From: Planctomycetota bacterium
GTDB taxonomy: Bacteria; Planctomycetota; Planctomycetia; Gemmatales; Gemmataceae
Assembly (NCBI GenBank): GCA_021781415.1
Contig: JAJXWW010000080.1
Coordinates: 1 to 54,557, forward strand
Reading direction: 5' to 3'
Length of the DNA stretch: 54,557 bases
Shown here: in pieces, positions 36,574 through 45,687 of the stretch
Position numbering within the stretch: position 1 is the stretch's first letter
How the letters are laid out: each line of letters opens with the position of its first letter
Position numbers and translations under genes: made by a program
Notes under the pieces: generated by a model
Databases searched by the model: none
Seen by the model: only the letters and a program-made list of their open reading frames with translations
Told to the model about the DNA's origin: nothing

Positions 36574-37560
36574 ATGAAGCACACTTTCATTCTATTATTT
36601 TTGGTTGCTTTTGCGGCGGCTCCGGCGGCCGCACAGGGACCGTGGGCCGAGAAGATGTTTAAGGACGGACTCAATCACGACTTCGGCAGCGTGCCGCGCG
36701 GGGCGCAGCTGTCCCATCGTTTCATCATCACCAACATCTACGCGGTGCGCATGGAGATTACCGCCGTGAAGAGCGGCTGCGGCTGTGTGGCCGCCACTCC
36801 CGTCAAGCGCGTTCTGGAGCCGCGCGAATCGACCTCCATTGATGTGACCATGGATGCCCGCCGTTTCGTTGGGCCGAAAACGGTCGGCATCAGCGTGTCC
36901 GTCGGACCCGATTTCATCTCCACCGCGCAACTGCGCGTCAGCGCTAATAGCCGCGCCGACATCGTTTTCAATCCCGGTCAAGTCAGCTTCGGAACTGTGA
37001 CTCGCGGCCAATCGTCCAGTCAAGTTGTGGACGTGGAATATGCCGGCGTACTCGATTGGCAAGTGACCGAGGTGTCGGCGAAGGAACTGCCCGTCGATTT
37101 ATCCCTGAGCGAACTCTATCGCCGTCCAGGGCAAGTCGGCTATCGCATCCGGGTGACACTGAAGGCGGATGCTCCAGTCGGCGCGCTGCGCGGCGATTTA
37201 TTGCTGAAAACGAACGATCCCACCAGTCCGCTGCTACCCGTGCTGGTCGAGGGGACCATCCAGTCGAACTTGACCGTATCGCCGTCGACGCTGAGTTTGG
37301 GAGCCGTCAAGATCGGCGCGGCCACGGCGCGTCGGGTCGTCATTCGCGGAACCAAGCCGTTCCGGGTTCTCGGCGTCGAGGGCCTCAACGAAGAAATAAA
37401 ACTCGACCCCAAGCCCTCGGAGACCCCCTCGCCGGTTCAGGTATTGTCGTTCCAATGCGTCTTGTCCCGCGCGGGAGAGTTCAAACGAGAAATCAAAATT
37501 AAGACCGACCTGCAAGAAGCGCCCGTGGTCGTCACCATCGACGGCAGCTCCGCGCCTTGA
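36574..37560 (+). CDS. DUF1573 domain-containing exported protein, copy 2
   Basis: A 328-residue paralogue of the 34875 gene: signal peptide (MKHTFILLFLVAFAAAPAAAQ), HDFGSVPRGAQLSHRFIITN, the SGCGC cysteine pair, VGYRIRVTLKADAPVGALRGDLLLKTNDP, and a terminal IKTDLQEAPVVVTI. It matches copy 1 in order and in the RADAPVGK/KADAPVGA landmark. The two could act together at the cell surface; a simple duplication broken by an inserted DinB gene is the likely history. Confidence 0.88.
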   Translation: MKHTFILLFLVAFAAAPAAAQGPWAEKMFKDGLNHDFGSVPRGAQLSHRFIITNIYAVRMEITAVKSGCGCVAATPVKRVLEPRESTSIDVTMDARRFVGPKTVGISVSVGPDFISTAQLRVSANSRADIVFNPGQVSFGTVTRGQSSSQVVDVEYAGVLDWQVTEVSAKELPVDLSLSELYRRPGQVGYRIRVTLKADAPVGALRGDLLLKTNDPTSPLLPVLVEGTIQSNLTVSPSTLSLGAVKIGAATARRVVIRGTKPFRVLGVEGLNEEIKLDPKPSETPSPVQVLSFQCVLSRAGEFKREIKIKTDLQEAPVVVTIDGSSAP

Positions 37561-37636
37561 GGGGCGTCGCACCATCGCGGCTTCCATCGTATCGAAGGGC
37601 GGGAAGCCCAAACATTTCCCGCCCCGATCGAACGGA

Positions 37637-38893
37637 TCAGATCTCCAACAGCAACCGTTCGGGGCTTTCCAGACAATCCTTCATGCGCACGAGAAAACTC
37701 ACCGCTTCGCGCCCATCGATCAGGCGATGATCGTAAGACAGCGCCAGATACATCATCGGACGAACGACGACTTCATCGTTGACGGCGACGGGACGCTTTT
37801 GGATGGCGTGCATTCCAAGGATCGCGCTCTGTGGAGGATTGAGAATCGGAGTGGACAAAAGCGATCCAAATATACCCCCATTCGTGATGGTGAACGTGCC
37901 GCCTTGCAGATCGCTCACGCCGATCTTGTTGTCGCGCGCCTTCTGAGCCAGGGCGGCGATGCCCTTCTCGATGCCGGCAAAACTCAAGTCGTCGGCGTTG
38001 CGCAGCACCGGAACCATAAGCCCCTTCTCGGTGCTGACGGCGACTCCGATGTCGTAGTAGTTGTGAAAAACCATGTCGCCGCCGTCGATGGAGGCGTTGA
38101 CGGCGGGGTAGGCCCGCAACGCCTCGACCGCCGCCTTGACGAAGAAGCTCATAAAGCCCAAGCCAACGCCGTGCTTCTTCTGGAAGCTCTCCTTGTACTT
38201 CGTTCGCAAAGCCATGATGGCGCTCATGTCCGCCTCGTTGAACGTCGTCAGAATGGCGGCGTTCTGCTGGGCGGCAAGCAGGCGTTCGGCGATGCGCACG
38301 CGAATCGGCGTCATGCGCTCGCGCCGTTCTCTTCCGTTCTTGGCTGGGACATCGGGCTTTTCGGCCTGAATCGGAGCGGGAAGCTCGGACTTTCCGGCTT
38401 GAATCGGCGACGGCTCGGGCGGAACTGTCTGCCCCACGGTGCTTGCGACGCGCGAGGGAACGTGGGCCAAGATGTCTTCCTTGAGGATGCGCCCCCCGCG
38501 TCCGCTGCCCGTCAGTTGATGGGGATCGATGCCTTCGTTGGCGGCGAGATGGCGTGCCGCCGGCGACAAGATCGGCTCGGCGACGACCGATTGCGCTTCG
38601 CCGTTGCGCTTGGCGGGCTGTGCCGGCTTCGAGGGAGAGGCGGGAGCGGATTGTGCCGCTCCTTCTTCAACGCGTCCGATCACCGAGCCGATGGCGACTT
38701 TCTGTCCCTCGACCGCGGCGATGGCCAGCCGCCCCGAAACGGGAGCCATCACCTCCGTCATGGCCTTGTCGGTCTCTAGTTCGCACACCGGCTCGTTGGC
38801 TTTGACCGCCGCGCCGTTCGCCTTCAGCCAACGACCGATTGTCCCCTCCGTCACCGATTCGCCGACGGGCGGTACTTTGATTTCCACGGACAT
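37637..38893 (-). CDS. sucB: dihydrolipoyl succinyltransferase, E2 of 2-oxoglutarate dehydrogenase
   Basis: A 418-residue TCA-cycle E2. It has the lipoyl domain (KPNEP-type start, [11 protein letters not shown] with the lipoyl Lys), a linker, and an E1/E3-binding domain ([19 protein letters not shown]). The catalytic domain ends in [34 protein letters not shown] with the active His. It lies 64 bases after sucA on the same strand. No E3 is beside it. Confidence 0.95.
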   Translation of the reverse strand: MSVEIKVPPVGESVTEGTIGRWLKANGAAVKANEPVCELETDKAMTEVMAPVSGRLAIAAVEGQKVAIGSVIGRVEEGAAQSAPASPSKPAQPAKRNGEAQSVVAEPILSPAARHLAANEGIDPHQLTGSGRGGRILKEDILAHVPSRVASTVGQTVPPEPSPIQAGKSELPAPIQAEKPDVPAKNGRERRERMTPIRVRIAERLLAAQQNAAILTTFNEADMSAIMALRTKYKESFQKKHGVGLGFMSFFVKAAVEALRAYPAVNASIDGGDMVFHNYYDIGVAVSTEKGLMVPVLRNADDLSFAGIEKGIAALAQKARDNKIGVSDLQGGTFTITNGGIFGSLLSTPILNPPQSAILGMHAIQKRPVAVNDEVVVRPMMYLALSYDHRLIDGREAVSFLVRMKDCLESPERLLLEI

Positions 38894-38957
38894 GAGATCC
38901 TCTTTCAGCTACCGGCGTGGGCGATCGGTTCAAAAGATAGCCGATCGTCCAACGCCG

Positions 38958-41777
38958 TCATTTCCCAGCGGGAGCGGGGATTCGTTCGGATGCCGCGCCG
39001 TTGGTCGCGGTCGTCGCATGGAGCGACGCGGCGCTGCCGGCGCGGACGAGATGCGGCGCGGGACCGCCAATGGCTGCCTCAACCAATTCCTTCTGTTCGC
39101 GCCGATGCACGCCCAGAGATCCCGTGGCCGGACTGGCGCTGGCGTCGCGACCAACGTACTCGACGTTATAGCCCAGAGCGCGGAGGCGCGGCTCGACGAA
39201 CGACCAACCGCCCATGTTCTGCGATTCTTCCTGCACCCACACCCATTCCTTGGCCTTGCGATAGCGTGCCAGGATGCGTTGCATCGAATCTTCGGCGAAG
39301 GGATAGAGTTGCTCGACGCGGACGATGGCCACATCGTTGGCTTTGCTCTCGGCGCGGCGCTCCAACAGATCGTAATACACTTTACCGCTGCAAAGCAAGA
39401 CGCGACGAACGCGCGCCGCCTCCACTCCGGCATCGTCCAGCACTTCGTGGAAACGACCTTTCACGAATTCGTCGAGAGGAGAATTCGCCGCCCTGAGTCG
39501 AAGCAGGCTCTTGGGGGTCATCACGATGAGCGGCTTGCGGAAGTTACGCTTCATTTGCCGTCGCAAAAGGTGGAAATACTGCGCCGGCGTCGAGGGGTAG
39601 CACACTTGCATGTTGTCTTCGGCGCACAATTGCAGATAGCGTTCGAGCCGCGCGCTCGAATGCTCTGGACCTTGCCCCTCGTAGCCGTGCGGCAGTAACA
39701 GCACCACGCCGCTGTCGCGCTGCCATTTCGATTCGCTGGAGGCAACGAACTGATCGATGATGACCTGCGCGCCGTTGGCGAAGTCGCCGAACTGCGCTTC
39801 CCATAGCACCAAGGTGTGCGGCGCGTCCATGCCGTAGCCGAACTCGAACCCCAACACCGCGGCTTCGGACAACAGACTGTCGTAGACATCGAAGCGCCCC
39901 TGTTGGGGAGCGAGATCGTCGAGGGGAGAATGCGGTTCGCCGGTGCGAGCGTCGTAGACGACCGAATGGCGTTGGCTGAAGGTGCCGCGACGGCTGTCTT
40001 GGCCGCTCAGCCGCACCGGCGTGCCTTCGAGCAACAACGTCCCGAACGCCAACAGCTCGGCCAACGGCCAAAGAATCGGTTTGCGATCCTTCATGTCCTG
40101 TAAATAGGTCTTGAAGATGCGCGCTACCGTCGGGTGCATTTCAAAGTTGTCTGGCACGAGCGTCAGTCGTTCGACGATCTTGCCCAGCGTCTCCTCGGCG
40201 ACTCCGGTTTCCACCGGCGCGTGGGAATAGCGCGCGGTCATGCCTTTCCATTGACCGTCGAAGCCGTGCATGGTCGGATAGTGCGACGGGCCGGTTCGCA
40301 CTCCTTCCAGCGACGATTGCAGTTTATTCTCGAATTTCTCGGTAACGGCCTCCGTCTCCTCGACCGTCAAATCGCCCATCATAATGAGCTGTTCGGTGTA
40401 GATCGACGACAGCGAGGGGCGATTGCGGATCTTGCCGTACATGATCGGTTGCGTGAACGACGGATCGTCGCCTTCGTTGTGGCCGTGGCGGCGATAGCAG
40501 AACATATCGATCACCACATCGCGGCGAAACGCTTGGCGGAACTCGAAGGCCAATTCGGCCACGAAGACCGAGGCTTCCGGATCTTCACCGTTGACGTGGA
40601 AGATCGGCGCTTGGATCATCTTGGCGATGTCGGTGCAGTAGGTCGTCGAACGCGCGTCGCTGGGAGCGGTGGTGAAGCCGATCTGATTGTTTACGATGAC
40701 GTGAATCGTGCCGCCGGTCGTGTAGCCCGCCAACTGCGATAGATTCAGAGTCTCGGCGACTAGACCCTGACCGGCGAAGGCGGCGTCGCCGTGAACCAGA
40801 ACCGGAATGCCCCACAAGCGCTCGCGGTCGCCGAACAGAGTTTGCTTGGCGCGCGTTCGTCCTTCGACCACAGGATCGACGGCTTCGAGATGGCTGGGAT
40901 TGGGGGCCAGCGACAGATGCACTTTCTTGCCGTCCGAATTGACGCGATCGCTGGAGAAACCCAGATGATATTTCACGTCGCCGTCGCCATCGGTGGAATC
41001 CGGCAAATACTTGTCCTCGAACTGCGCGAAGATCTCTTCGTAGGGCTTGCGGAGAATGTTGGCCAAGACGTTGAGCCGACCGCGATGCGCCATGCCCAGC
41101 ACGATCTCGCGGACGTGGAAACTCGGTGCTTGTTCGACGATCGTTTCCAAGATCGGGATGAGCGTCTCCGCTCCTTCCAACGAGAAGCGTTTCTGTCCGG
41201 TGTAGCGGGTGTGCAGGAAGCGCTCGAATAGTTCGGCGTAGTGCAGGCTGTTCAGAATGCGTACCTTTTTCACCCGATCGAAGCGCGGTCGATTGCGGCA
41301 CGGCTCCATGCGTTCCTGAAGCCAGCGGCGAATGCGCGTGTCCTGGATGTGCATGTACTCGACGCCGATGCTGCGGCAGTAGGTGTCCTTGAGCGCGTCG
41401 ATCAACTGCCGCAGGGAGCCGCTCTGTAGGCCGAGAAAAGGAGCCGTGCTAAAGTTGCGTTCGAGATCGGCCTCGGTGAACCCAAACTCGGACAATTCCA
41501 ACAAGGGATGGCTGGCGCGCGGCTCGCTGAGGGGATCGAGGTGAGCGAGGAAATGGCCGAGATCGCGGTAGGCGTAGATCAGGCGAACGATGGACGTTTG
41601 CGAAGCGCCGTCGCCGGGTCGGCTTCGCGGCGTAGTCGGCTGCGCGGCTCCTAGCTCAAAGCCTTCGAAGAAGAACTGCCAACTCGGATCGACCGAATCG
41701 GGATTGCTTCGCCAACTTTGATAGGCCGCCTCGATGGCGTCTAAATTGAGACGACTGGCAACCGTACCCTGACTCAT
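38958..41777 (-). CDS. sucA: 2-oxoglutarate dehydrogenase E1 component
   Basis: A 939-residue thiamin-diphosphate dehydrogenase that decarboxylates 2-oxoglutarate in the TCA cycle. Blocks: GMAHRGRLNVLANIL, HGDAAFAGQGLVAETLNLSQL, GTIHVIVNNQIGFTT (ThDP site), FCYRRHGHNEGDDPSFTQP, and FLLPHGYEGQGPEHSSARLER-like (here LLLPHGYEG). The C-terminal tail is slightly longer than usual (Ala/Thr-rich). The start MSQGTVASRLN at 41777 is chosen; an in-frame start 63 bases earlier adds a non-family lead. Confidence 0.95.
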   Translation of the reverse strand: MSQGTVASRLNLDAIEAAYQSWRSNPDSVDPSWQFFFEGFELGAAQPTTPRSRPGDGASQTSIVRLIYAYRDLGHFLAHLDPLSEPRASHPLLELSEFGFTEADLERNFSTAPFLGLQSGSLRQLIDALKDTYCRSIGVEYMHIQDTRIRRWLQERMEPCRNRPRFDRVKKVRILNSLHYAELFERFLHTRYTGQKRFSLEGAETLIPILETIVEQAPSFHVREIVLGMAHRGRLNVLANILRKPYEEIFAQFEDKYLPDSTDGDGDVKYHLGFSSDRVNSDGKKVHLSLAPNPSHLEAVDPVVEGRTRAKQTLFGDRERLWGIPVLVHGDAAFAGQGLVAETLNLSQLAGYTTGGTIHVIVNNQIGFTTAPSDARSTTYCTDIAKMIQAPIFHVNGEDPEASVFVAELAFEFRQAFRRDVVIDMFCYRRHGHNEGDDPSFTQPIMYGKIRNRPSLSSIYTEQLIMMGDLTVEETEAVTEKFENKLQSSLEGVRTGPSHYPTMHGFDGQWKGMTARYSHAPVETGVAEETLGKIVERLTLVPDNFEMHPTVARIFKTYLQDMKDRKPILWPLAELLAFGTLLLEGTPVRLSGQDSRRGTFSQRHSVVYDARTGEPHSPLDDLAPQQGRFDVYDSLLSEAAVLGFEFGYGMDAPHTLVLWEAQFGDFANGAQVIIDQFVASSESKWQRDSGVVLLLPHGYEGQGPEHSSARLERYLQLCAEDNMQVCYPSTPAQYFHLLRRQMKRNFRKPLIVMTPKSLLRLRAANSPLDEFVKGRFHEVLDDAGVEAARVRRVLLCSGKVYYDLLERRAESKANDVAIVRVEQLYPFAEDSMQRILARYRKAKEWVWVQEESQNMGGWSFVEPRLRALGYNVEYVGRDASASPATGSLGVHRREQKELVEAAIGGPAPHLVRAGSAASLHATTATNGAASERIPAPAGK

Positions 41778-42035
41778 GATTTCTTGTTCCGTAAAGCCTC
41801 CAGCCGCGAGGGCCGGTATCGCTCTCTTCCTTCCTACCATTTAACGCGCGACAAGGGGAGAGGACAAGCGGCGGTTGTCGCTTCGCCTTAATCTCGCCGA
41901 TGCCGCAGTCTACGCGGACGGCATAAGTCGCGGAATCACGAGAGACAACAGAGGTAGTTTTCTCGCTAGGGATGGAACCGCGATTCGATCTCTTTTCGAG
42001 AGAACGCGACGTGTTGGAACGAGAGTGCCGCAACG

Positions 42036-42671
42036 CTACTCCTCGGACTGAGGAACCCAGCCGCGACCGCGCCAGAAATACCAGGTGGCAATGCTGCGAT
42101 AGGGACGCCAGGTTTCTCCTTGGGAGCGCAGGGCGGCTCGGCCCGGCAACTCCGACAATTGATACAGATCGCGCACACCGGCGCGCAAGCCGAAGTCATC
42201 CACCGGAAGTACATCGAGACGGCCCAAAGAGAAGATGAGAAACATTTCGGCGGTCCAACGACCGATGCCGCGAACCGCCGTCAGAGAGGCAATCGCGTCT
42301 TCGTCGTCGAACTCGGCCAATCGATCCAAAGGTAATTGGCCGTTGATGGATCGTTCGGCCAAATCCTTCAGAGCCAGCACCTTGTTGCGTGACAAGCCGA
42401 CGCCGCGCAGCTTTTCCTCGCTCGCCTTCTTCACGGCGGCGGGGGTCAAACCGCGCGGCGACAATGCTGTCTCCAAGCGCTCCGAGATAACTTTGGCTAC
42501 TTTCGTCGAGATCATCTGTGCCACGATGGCCCGTGCCAACGACGGAAAGGGGTCCGACCCTGGAACCAGCGTGCAAGGGCCGACGTGCTTCATCAATTGA
42601 GCCAATCGAGAATCGCATCGGCGCAAATGACGGCAGGCTTTCTGCAAGGTCTTGGCCAAGGTATCCGTCAC
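42036..42671 (-). CDS. alkA: DNA-3-methyladenine glycosylase II (HhH-GPD)
   Basis: A 211-residue base-excision repair glycosylase. The helix-hairpin-helix plus catalytic Asp is clear: LTAVRGIGRWTAEMFLIFSLGRLDVLPVDDFGLR. AIVAQMIS is the other conserved block. There is no AlkA-type N-terminal extension, so it is the short form. The GTG at 42671 begins 29 bases after the desaturase stop, probably an operon with it. Confidence 0.9.
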   Translation of the reverse strand: MTDTLAKTLQKACRHLRRCDSRLAQLMKHVGPCTLVPGSDPFPSLARAIVAQMISTKVAKVISERLETALSPRGLTPAAVKKASEEKLRGVGLSRNKVLALKDLAERSINGQLPLDRLAEFDDEDAIASLTAVRGIGRWTAEMFLIFSLGRLDVLPVDDFGLRAGVRDLYQLSELPGRAALRSQGETWRPYRSIATWYFWRGRGWVPQSEE

Positions 42672-42700
42672 GGGGCGTTCCTTGAAGCACGGAGTAAGCG

Positions 42701-43555
42701 TCAGCTGTGCGGCGGCATGATCTCGACGTTACGATACGTCAGCGCTTTGGAGCCTGGTTTGCGGATGTCCCAGACCAAGCCGAGCATCTTCAGGAAGCGG
42801 ATGCCGTAGTAGCTAATGTCGATTTCCCACCAGAAGAAGCCTTGATTCGCGGAACTCTGGTAGTGGTGGTGATTGTTGTGCCAACCCTCACCGAGGGTAA
42901 TCAAAGCCAAGACGAAGTTGTTGCGGCTGTCGTCGTCGGTGGCGTAGCGGCGCTTGCCGATCAAGTGACTCAGCGAGTTGATGAAAAACGTCGCATGGTA
43001 GACCAGCACGGTGCTGATGACGAAACCACACACCAGCGAACTCCACGCTCCGGCGATGCCGCCGGTAAGATAGCCGATACCGAAGCACAATCCAGCCAGA
43101 AGCAGACCGGGAACCCAATGGAGGCGATCCAACAGACGCAATTCTGGAAAGAGCGCCCAATCGCGGATCGAATCCCACGGCGTCTCGATATGTTCTTCGG
43201 AGAGAATCCAGCCCACGTGCGCCCACCAGAAACTGGTGACGATAGGCGAATGCGGATCGTCGGGCGTATCGGAAAAGCGGTGGTGTTGGCGATGGTGCGA
43301 GGCCCACCACAGCGGACCCTTTTGCAAGGCGCTGCATCCCAAACAGGCAATGAGGAACTGCATCACCCGGCTGGTTTTGTAGGAGCGATGCGCGAAGTAG
43401 CGATGGTAGCCGGCCGTGATCCCGAACATGCGGACGACGTAAAAAACGGCGCAGAGAATGAGCGCGGTCGCATCGACGCCCGTGAACAAGACCGCCAGAC
43501 AAGCCAAGTGCAGACCGATGAACGGCACACTCTTCAGCCAGTTGGGCAACTTCAT
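42701..43555 (-). CDS. acyl-CoA/acyl-lipid delta-9 desaturase
   Basis: A 284-residue membrane di-iron desaturase. The three His boxes are present: HRYFAHRS (about 51-58), HHRQHH (about 87-92) and GEGWHNNHHHY (about 225-235). Four membrane helices are expected. It adjusts membrane unsaturation. Transcribed towards alkA. Confidence 0.93.
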   Translation of the reverse strand: MKLPNWLKSVPFIGLHLACLAVLFTGVDATALILCAVFYVVRMFGITAGYHRYFAHRSYKTSRVMQFLIACLGCSALQKGPLWWASHHRQHHRFSDTPDDPHSPIVTSFWWAHVGWILSEEHIETPWDSIRDWALFPELRLLDRLHWVPGLLLAGLCFGIGYLTGGIAGAWSSLVCGFVISTVLVYHATFFINSLSHLIGKRRYATDDDSRNNFVLALITLGEGWHNNHHHYQSSANQGFFWWEIDISYYGIRFLKMLGLVWDIRKPGSKALTYRNVEIMPPHS

Positions 43556-43708
43556 AGAAATCGACTTGGACGGCTTGCGCGAGCGCGCGGAGGGGCGGAC
43601 GGTAGGAGAAATGATCGTACTGATAGAACGCTCCTTCTATTAAATGCGATTCATCGGGAACTCGTGAATAGCTCAACCGATTTCCGCGGAAGAGGCACGA
43701 GTCCCATG

Positions 43709-43912
43709 TCAGGGTTTACGCGGTGTGTTCTTGGCCTTACGGATGGCGCTCTGTTTGCGCAACTCGGCGCGACGCCGTGCTTCGCACGGCTTTTCGTAGT
43801 ATTTCCGTTTGCGCAACTCTTTCTGAATACCGCTGCGTTCGAGCAGTTTCTTGAACCGTTTCAGTGCCTGGCCGATCTGTTCTCGTTCGTGAACGCGCAT
43901 CCGAAGGGGCAT
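43709..43912 (-). CDS. rpsU: 30S ribosomal protein bS21
   Basis: A 67-residue basic protein: MPLRMRVHEREQIGQALKRFKKLLERSGI, then ELRKRKYYEKPCEARRR, diagnostic for bS21. The ATG at 43912 has CGGGAG upstream. The frame is open back to 44068, but that part is not family sequence. Confidence 0.95.
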   Translation of the reverse strand: MPLRMRVHEREQIGQALKRFKKLLERSGIQKELRKRKYYEKPCEARRRAELRKQSAIRKAKNTPRKP

Positions 43913-44101
43913 ACACTCTCCCGAAGTAAAGATTATCTCGCTGTTAAGTATTGTTGCACACGTCGCAACGGTGAGCGCGTCCCACAGGAAGAAGGACGGC
44001 AATCCGCCACAATCTCTTTTTAGCAAATTCCTCTTTTCGTGAAAAGTCCACCTTGTCGCTTTTGCCAACGATTCGTCCCGAAGCTCAGTACGGGGAGGAG
44101 G

Positions 44102-45484
44102 TTAGCTTTGCGAGGTCTCGGTCGTTTCGCGGAGGAGCGGTCGCAACTCTCCGGCAAGAAAGACCGAGCCGGCGATGCAGATTAAGTCGTCTGCCGCGGC
44201 GGCGGCGCGGGCGGCGCGGTAGGCGTCCGCAGGAGTGGAACAGAGCGTATGCGAGGTCGATCCGCTAACGCGGAGCATCTCGGCCAAGCGTTCGGGAGGC
44301 ACGCCGCGCGGGTTGTTGGTGTAGCACGTCAGAAAAAGGTGCGCGAAGTGTGGCGCGAGAACGCGCAACATGCCCGCCAAATCTTTATCGCCGCTGCCTG
44401 CGAAGACGAGAAGCCGACGCGCCGGAGGGAACGACGATTGCAACGTACTTAGCAGAGCCGACGCCGAGGCGACGTTGTGGGCGCAGTCGAGAACGATCAA
44501 CGGTCGAGAACCGAACACTTCCATGCGTGCCGGCCAAGACACTTCGGCGAGTCCGGCGGCAACGGCGGCATCGGGAATCCGCCACCCCGCCGCGCGCAAT
44601 TCCTCAATGCAGGCGACGGCGACGGCGGCATTGGCGGCCTGATGCTCGCCGAGCAAATTTAATTCCATCTCCGGCCAACGGCGGCGCGATGTGGCCACCC
44701 CAACGCGCGAACGACTTCGACCGGTCGAGGAGACTTGGCCTGGAACGTAGGCGAAATGAAAATCGCCATCGAGTTGGCGGAGCGAAGAATGCCGTTCGCG
44801 GCAAACGCGCTCCACCACCGCGCGCGCTTCGGGAACCGTGACGCCGCTGACGGTGGGATGTCCCCTCTTGACGATACCGGCTTTCTCCGCGGCAATGGCG
44901 CTCAGACGGTCGCCGAGTACGTTCGTATGATCGTAGCTGATACTGGTTATCACCGAAACCACGGGGAGGCAAACATTGGTCGAATCGAGCCGTCCTCCCA
45001 GCCCGACTTCCACCACCGCCGCCTCGACGCGCCGTCGAACAAAATGCAACAACCCCACCGCCGTCGCCACCTCGAAGAACGTATACGGTATGCCTGGAGC
45101 GGAACCGCTCTCGATCGCCCGCCGAATTTCGTCGAGAAGCACCGTCAATTCGGAGCTGGAAATGGGCCGATCGTTTACCTGGAAGCGCTCTTCGACTTGG
45201 CAAAGGTGGGGCGAAGTGAACAGGCCGGTGCGATACCCCGCTCGTTGCAGAATGCTGGCGAGCATGGCCGCCGTCGAGCCTTTCCCTTTGCTCCCGGCGA
45301 CGTGTACGATGCGGAGCCGCCGATGAGGCTCACCCAGCCGAGCCAACAACGCGCGCATGTGATCGAGCTTCAAGTCGTCGGCGCACGGCGTCCGCCGCTC
45401 GAAGTTAATGAGTCCATACCACCAATTCCGTTCTGAGTCCTGATTTCCCAGTTCTGAGTGCTGAGTGCTGAGTGCTGAGTTCAT
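44102..45484 (-). CDS. folC: bifunctional folylpolyglutamate / dihydrofolate synthase
   Basis: A 460-residue enzyme adding glutamate to dihydropteroate/folates. The Mur-ligase-type core has the P-loop HVAGSKGKGSTAAMLASIL, TGLFTSPHL, VGLGGRLDSTNV, SITSISYDH and VLDCAHN. The N-terminus is unusual: MNSALSTQHSELGNQDSERN, ahead of WWYGLINFERR (family start), is written in the heptamer repeat seen at 45431-45481. The ATG at 45484 therefore lies in a repeat; a later start could be the ancestral one. Confidence 0.93.
   Translation of the reverse strand: MNSALSTQHSELGNQDSERNWWYGLINFERRTPCADDLKLDHMRALLARLGEPHRRLRIVHVAGSKGKGSTAAMLASILQRAGYRTGLFTSPHLCQVEERFQVNDRPISSSELTVLLDEIRRAIESGSAPGIPYTFFEVATAVGLLHFVRRRVEAAVVEVGLGGRLDSTNVCLPVVSVITSISYDHTNVLGDRLSAIAAEKAGIVKRGHPTVSGVTVPEARAVVERVCRERHSSLRQLDGDFHFAYVPGQVSSTGRSRSRVGVATSRRRWPEMELNLLGEHQAANAAVAVACIEELRAAGWRIPDAAVAAGLAEVSWPARMEVFGSRPLIVLDCAHNVASASALLSTLQSSFPPARRLLVFAGSGDKDLAGMLRVLAPHFAHLFLTCYTNNPRGVPPERLAEMLRVSGSTSHTLCSTPADAYRAARAAAAADDLICIAGSVFLAGELRPLLRETTETSQS
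45431..45481. repeat. heptamer (CTGAGTG) array overlapping the folC 5' end
   Basis: At least four copies of a 7-base CTGAGTG-type unit (…GTTCTGAGTGCTGAGTG…). On the minus strand it codes for the folC N-terminus. The opposite-orientation partner lies at 45618-45680. Confidence 0.75.
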
Positions 45485-45617
45485 CGCGAGGTACTGAGTC
45501 TCACCCTTATCGTTCCGCAATCCGCCGCTCGCTCCGATTATACTCCGCAATCCGAGACTGTCTCACAAGCTCCCCTTCTCCCCCGGAGCAAAGGGGGAAA
45601 AGGGCGTCCCAGATCGC

Positions 45618-45680
45618 CACTCAGCACTCGGAACTCAACACTCAGCACTCAGCACTCAGCACTCAGCACTCAGCACTCAA
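45618..45680. repeat. heptamer (CACTCAG) array, opposite orientation
   Basis: About nine CACTCAG-type heptamers, just beyond the stop codon of the 45688 ATPase gene. It is complementary to the array at 45431-45481, and the two face each other across about 140 bases. Degenerate copies also end the rpsK-rpsD gap. Confidence 0.75.
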
Positions 45681-45687
45681 CGATGAA

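Noticed and set aside
45618..45680. CACTCAG tandem array as a possible CRISPR array
   Set aside because: The period is 7 bases with no unique spacers. It is a heptamer repeat.
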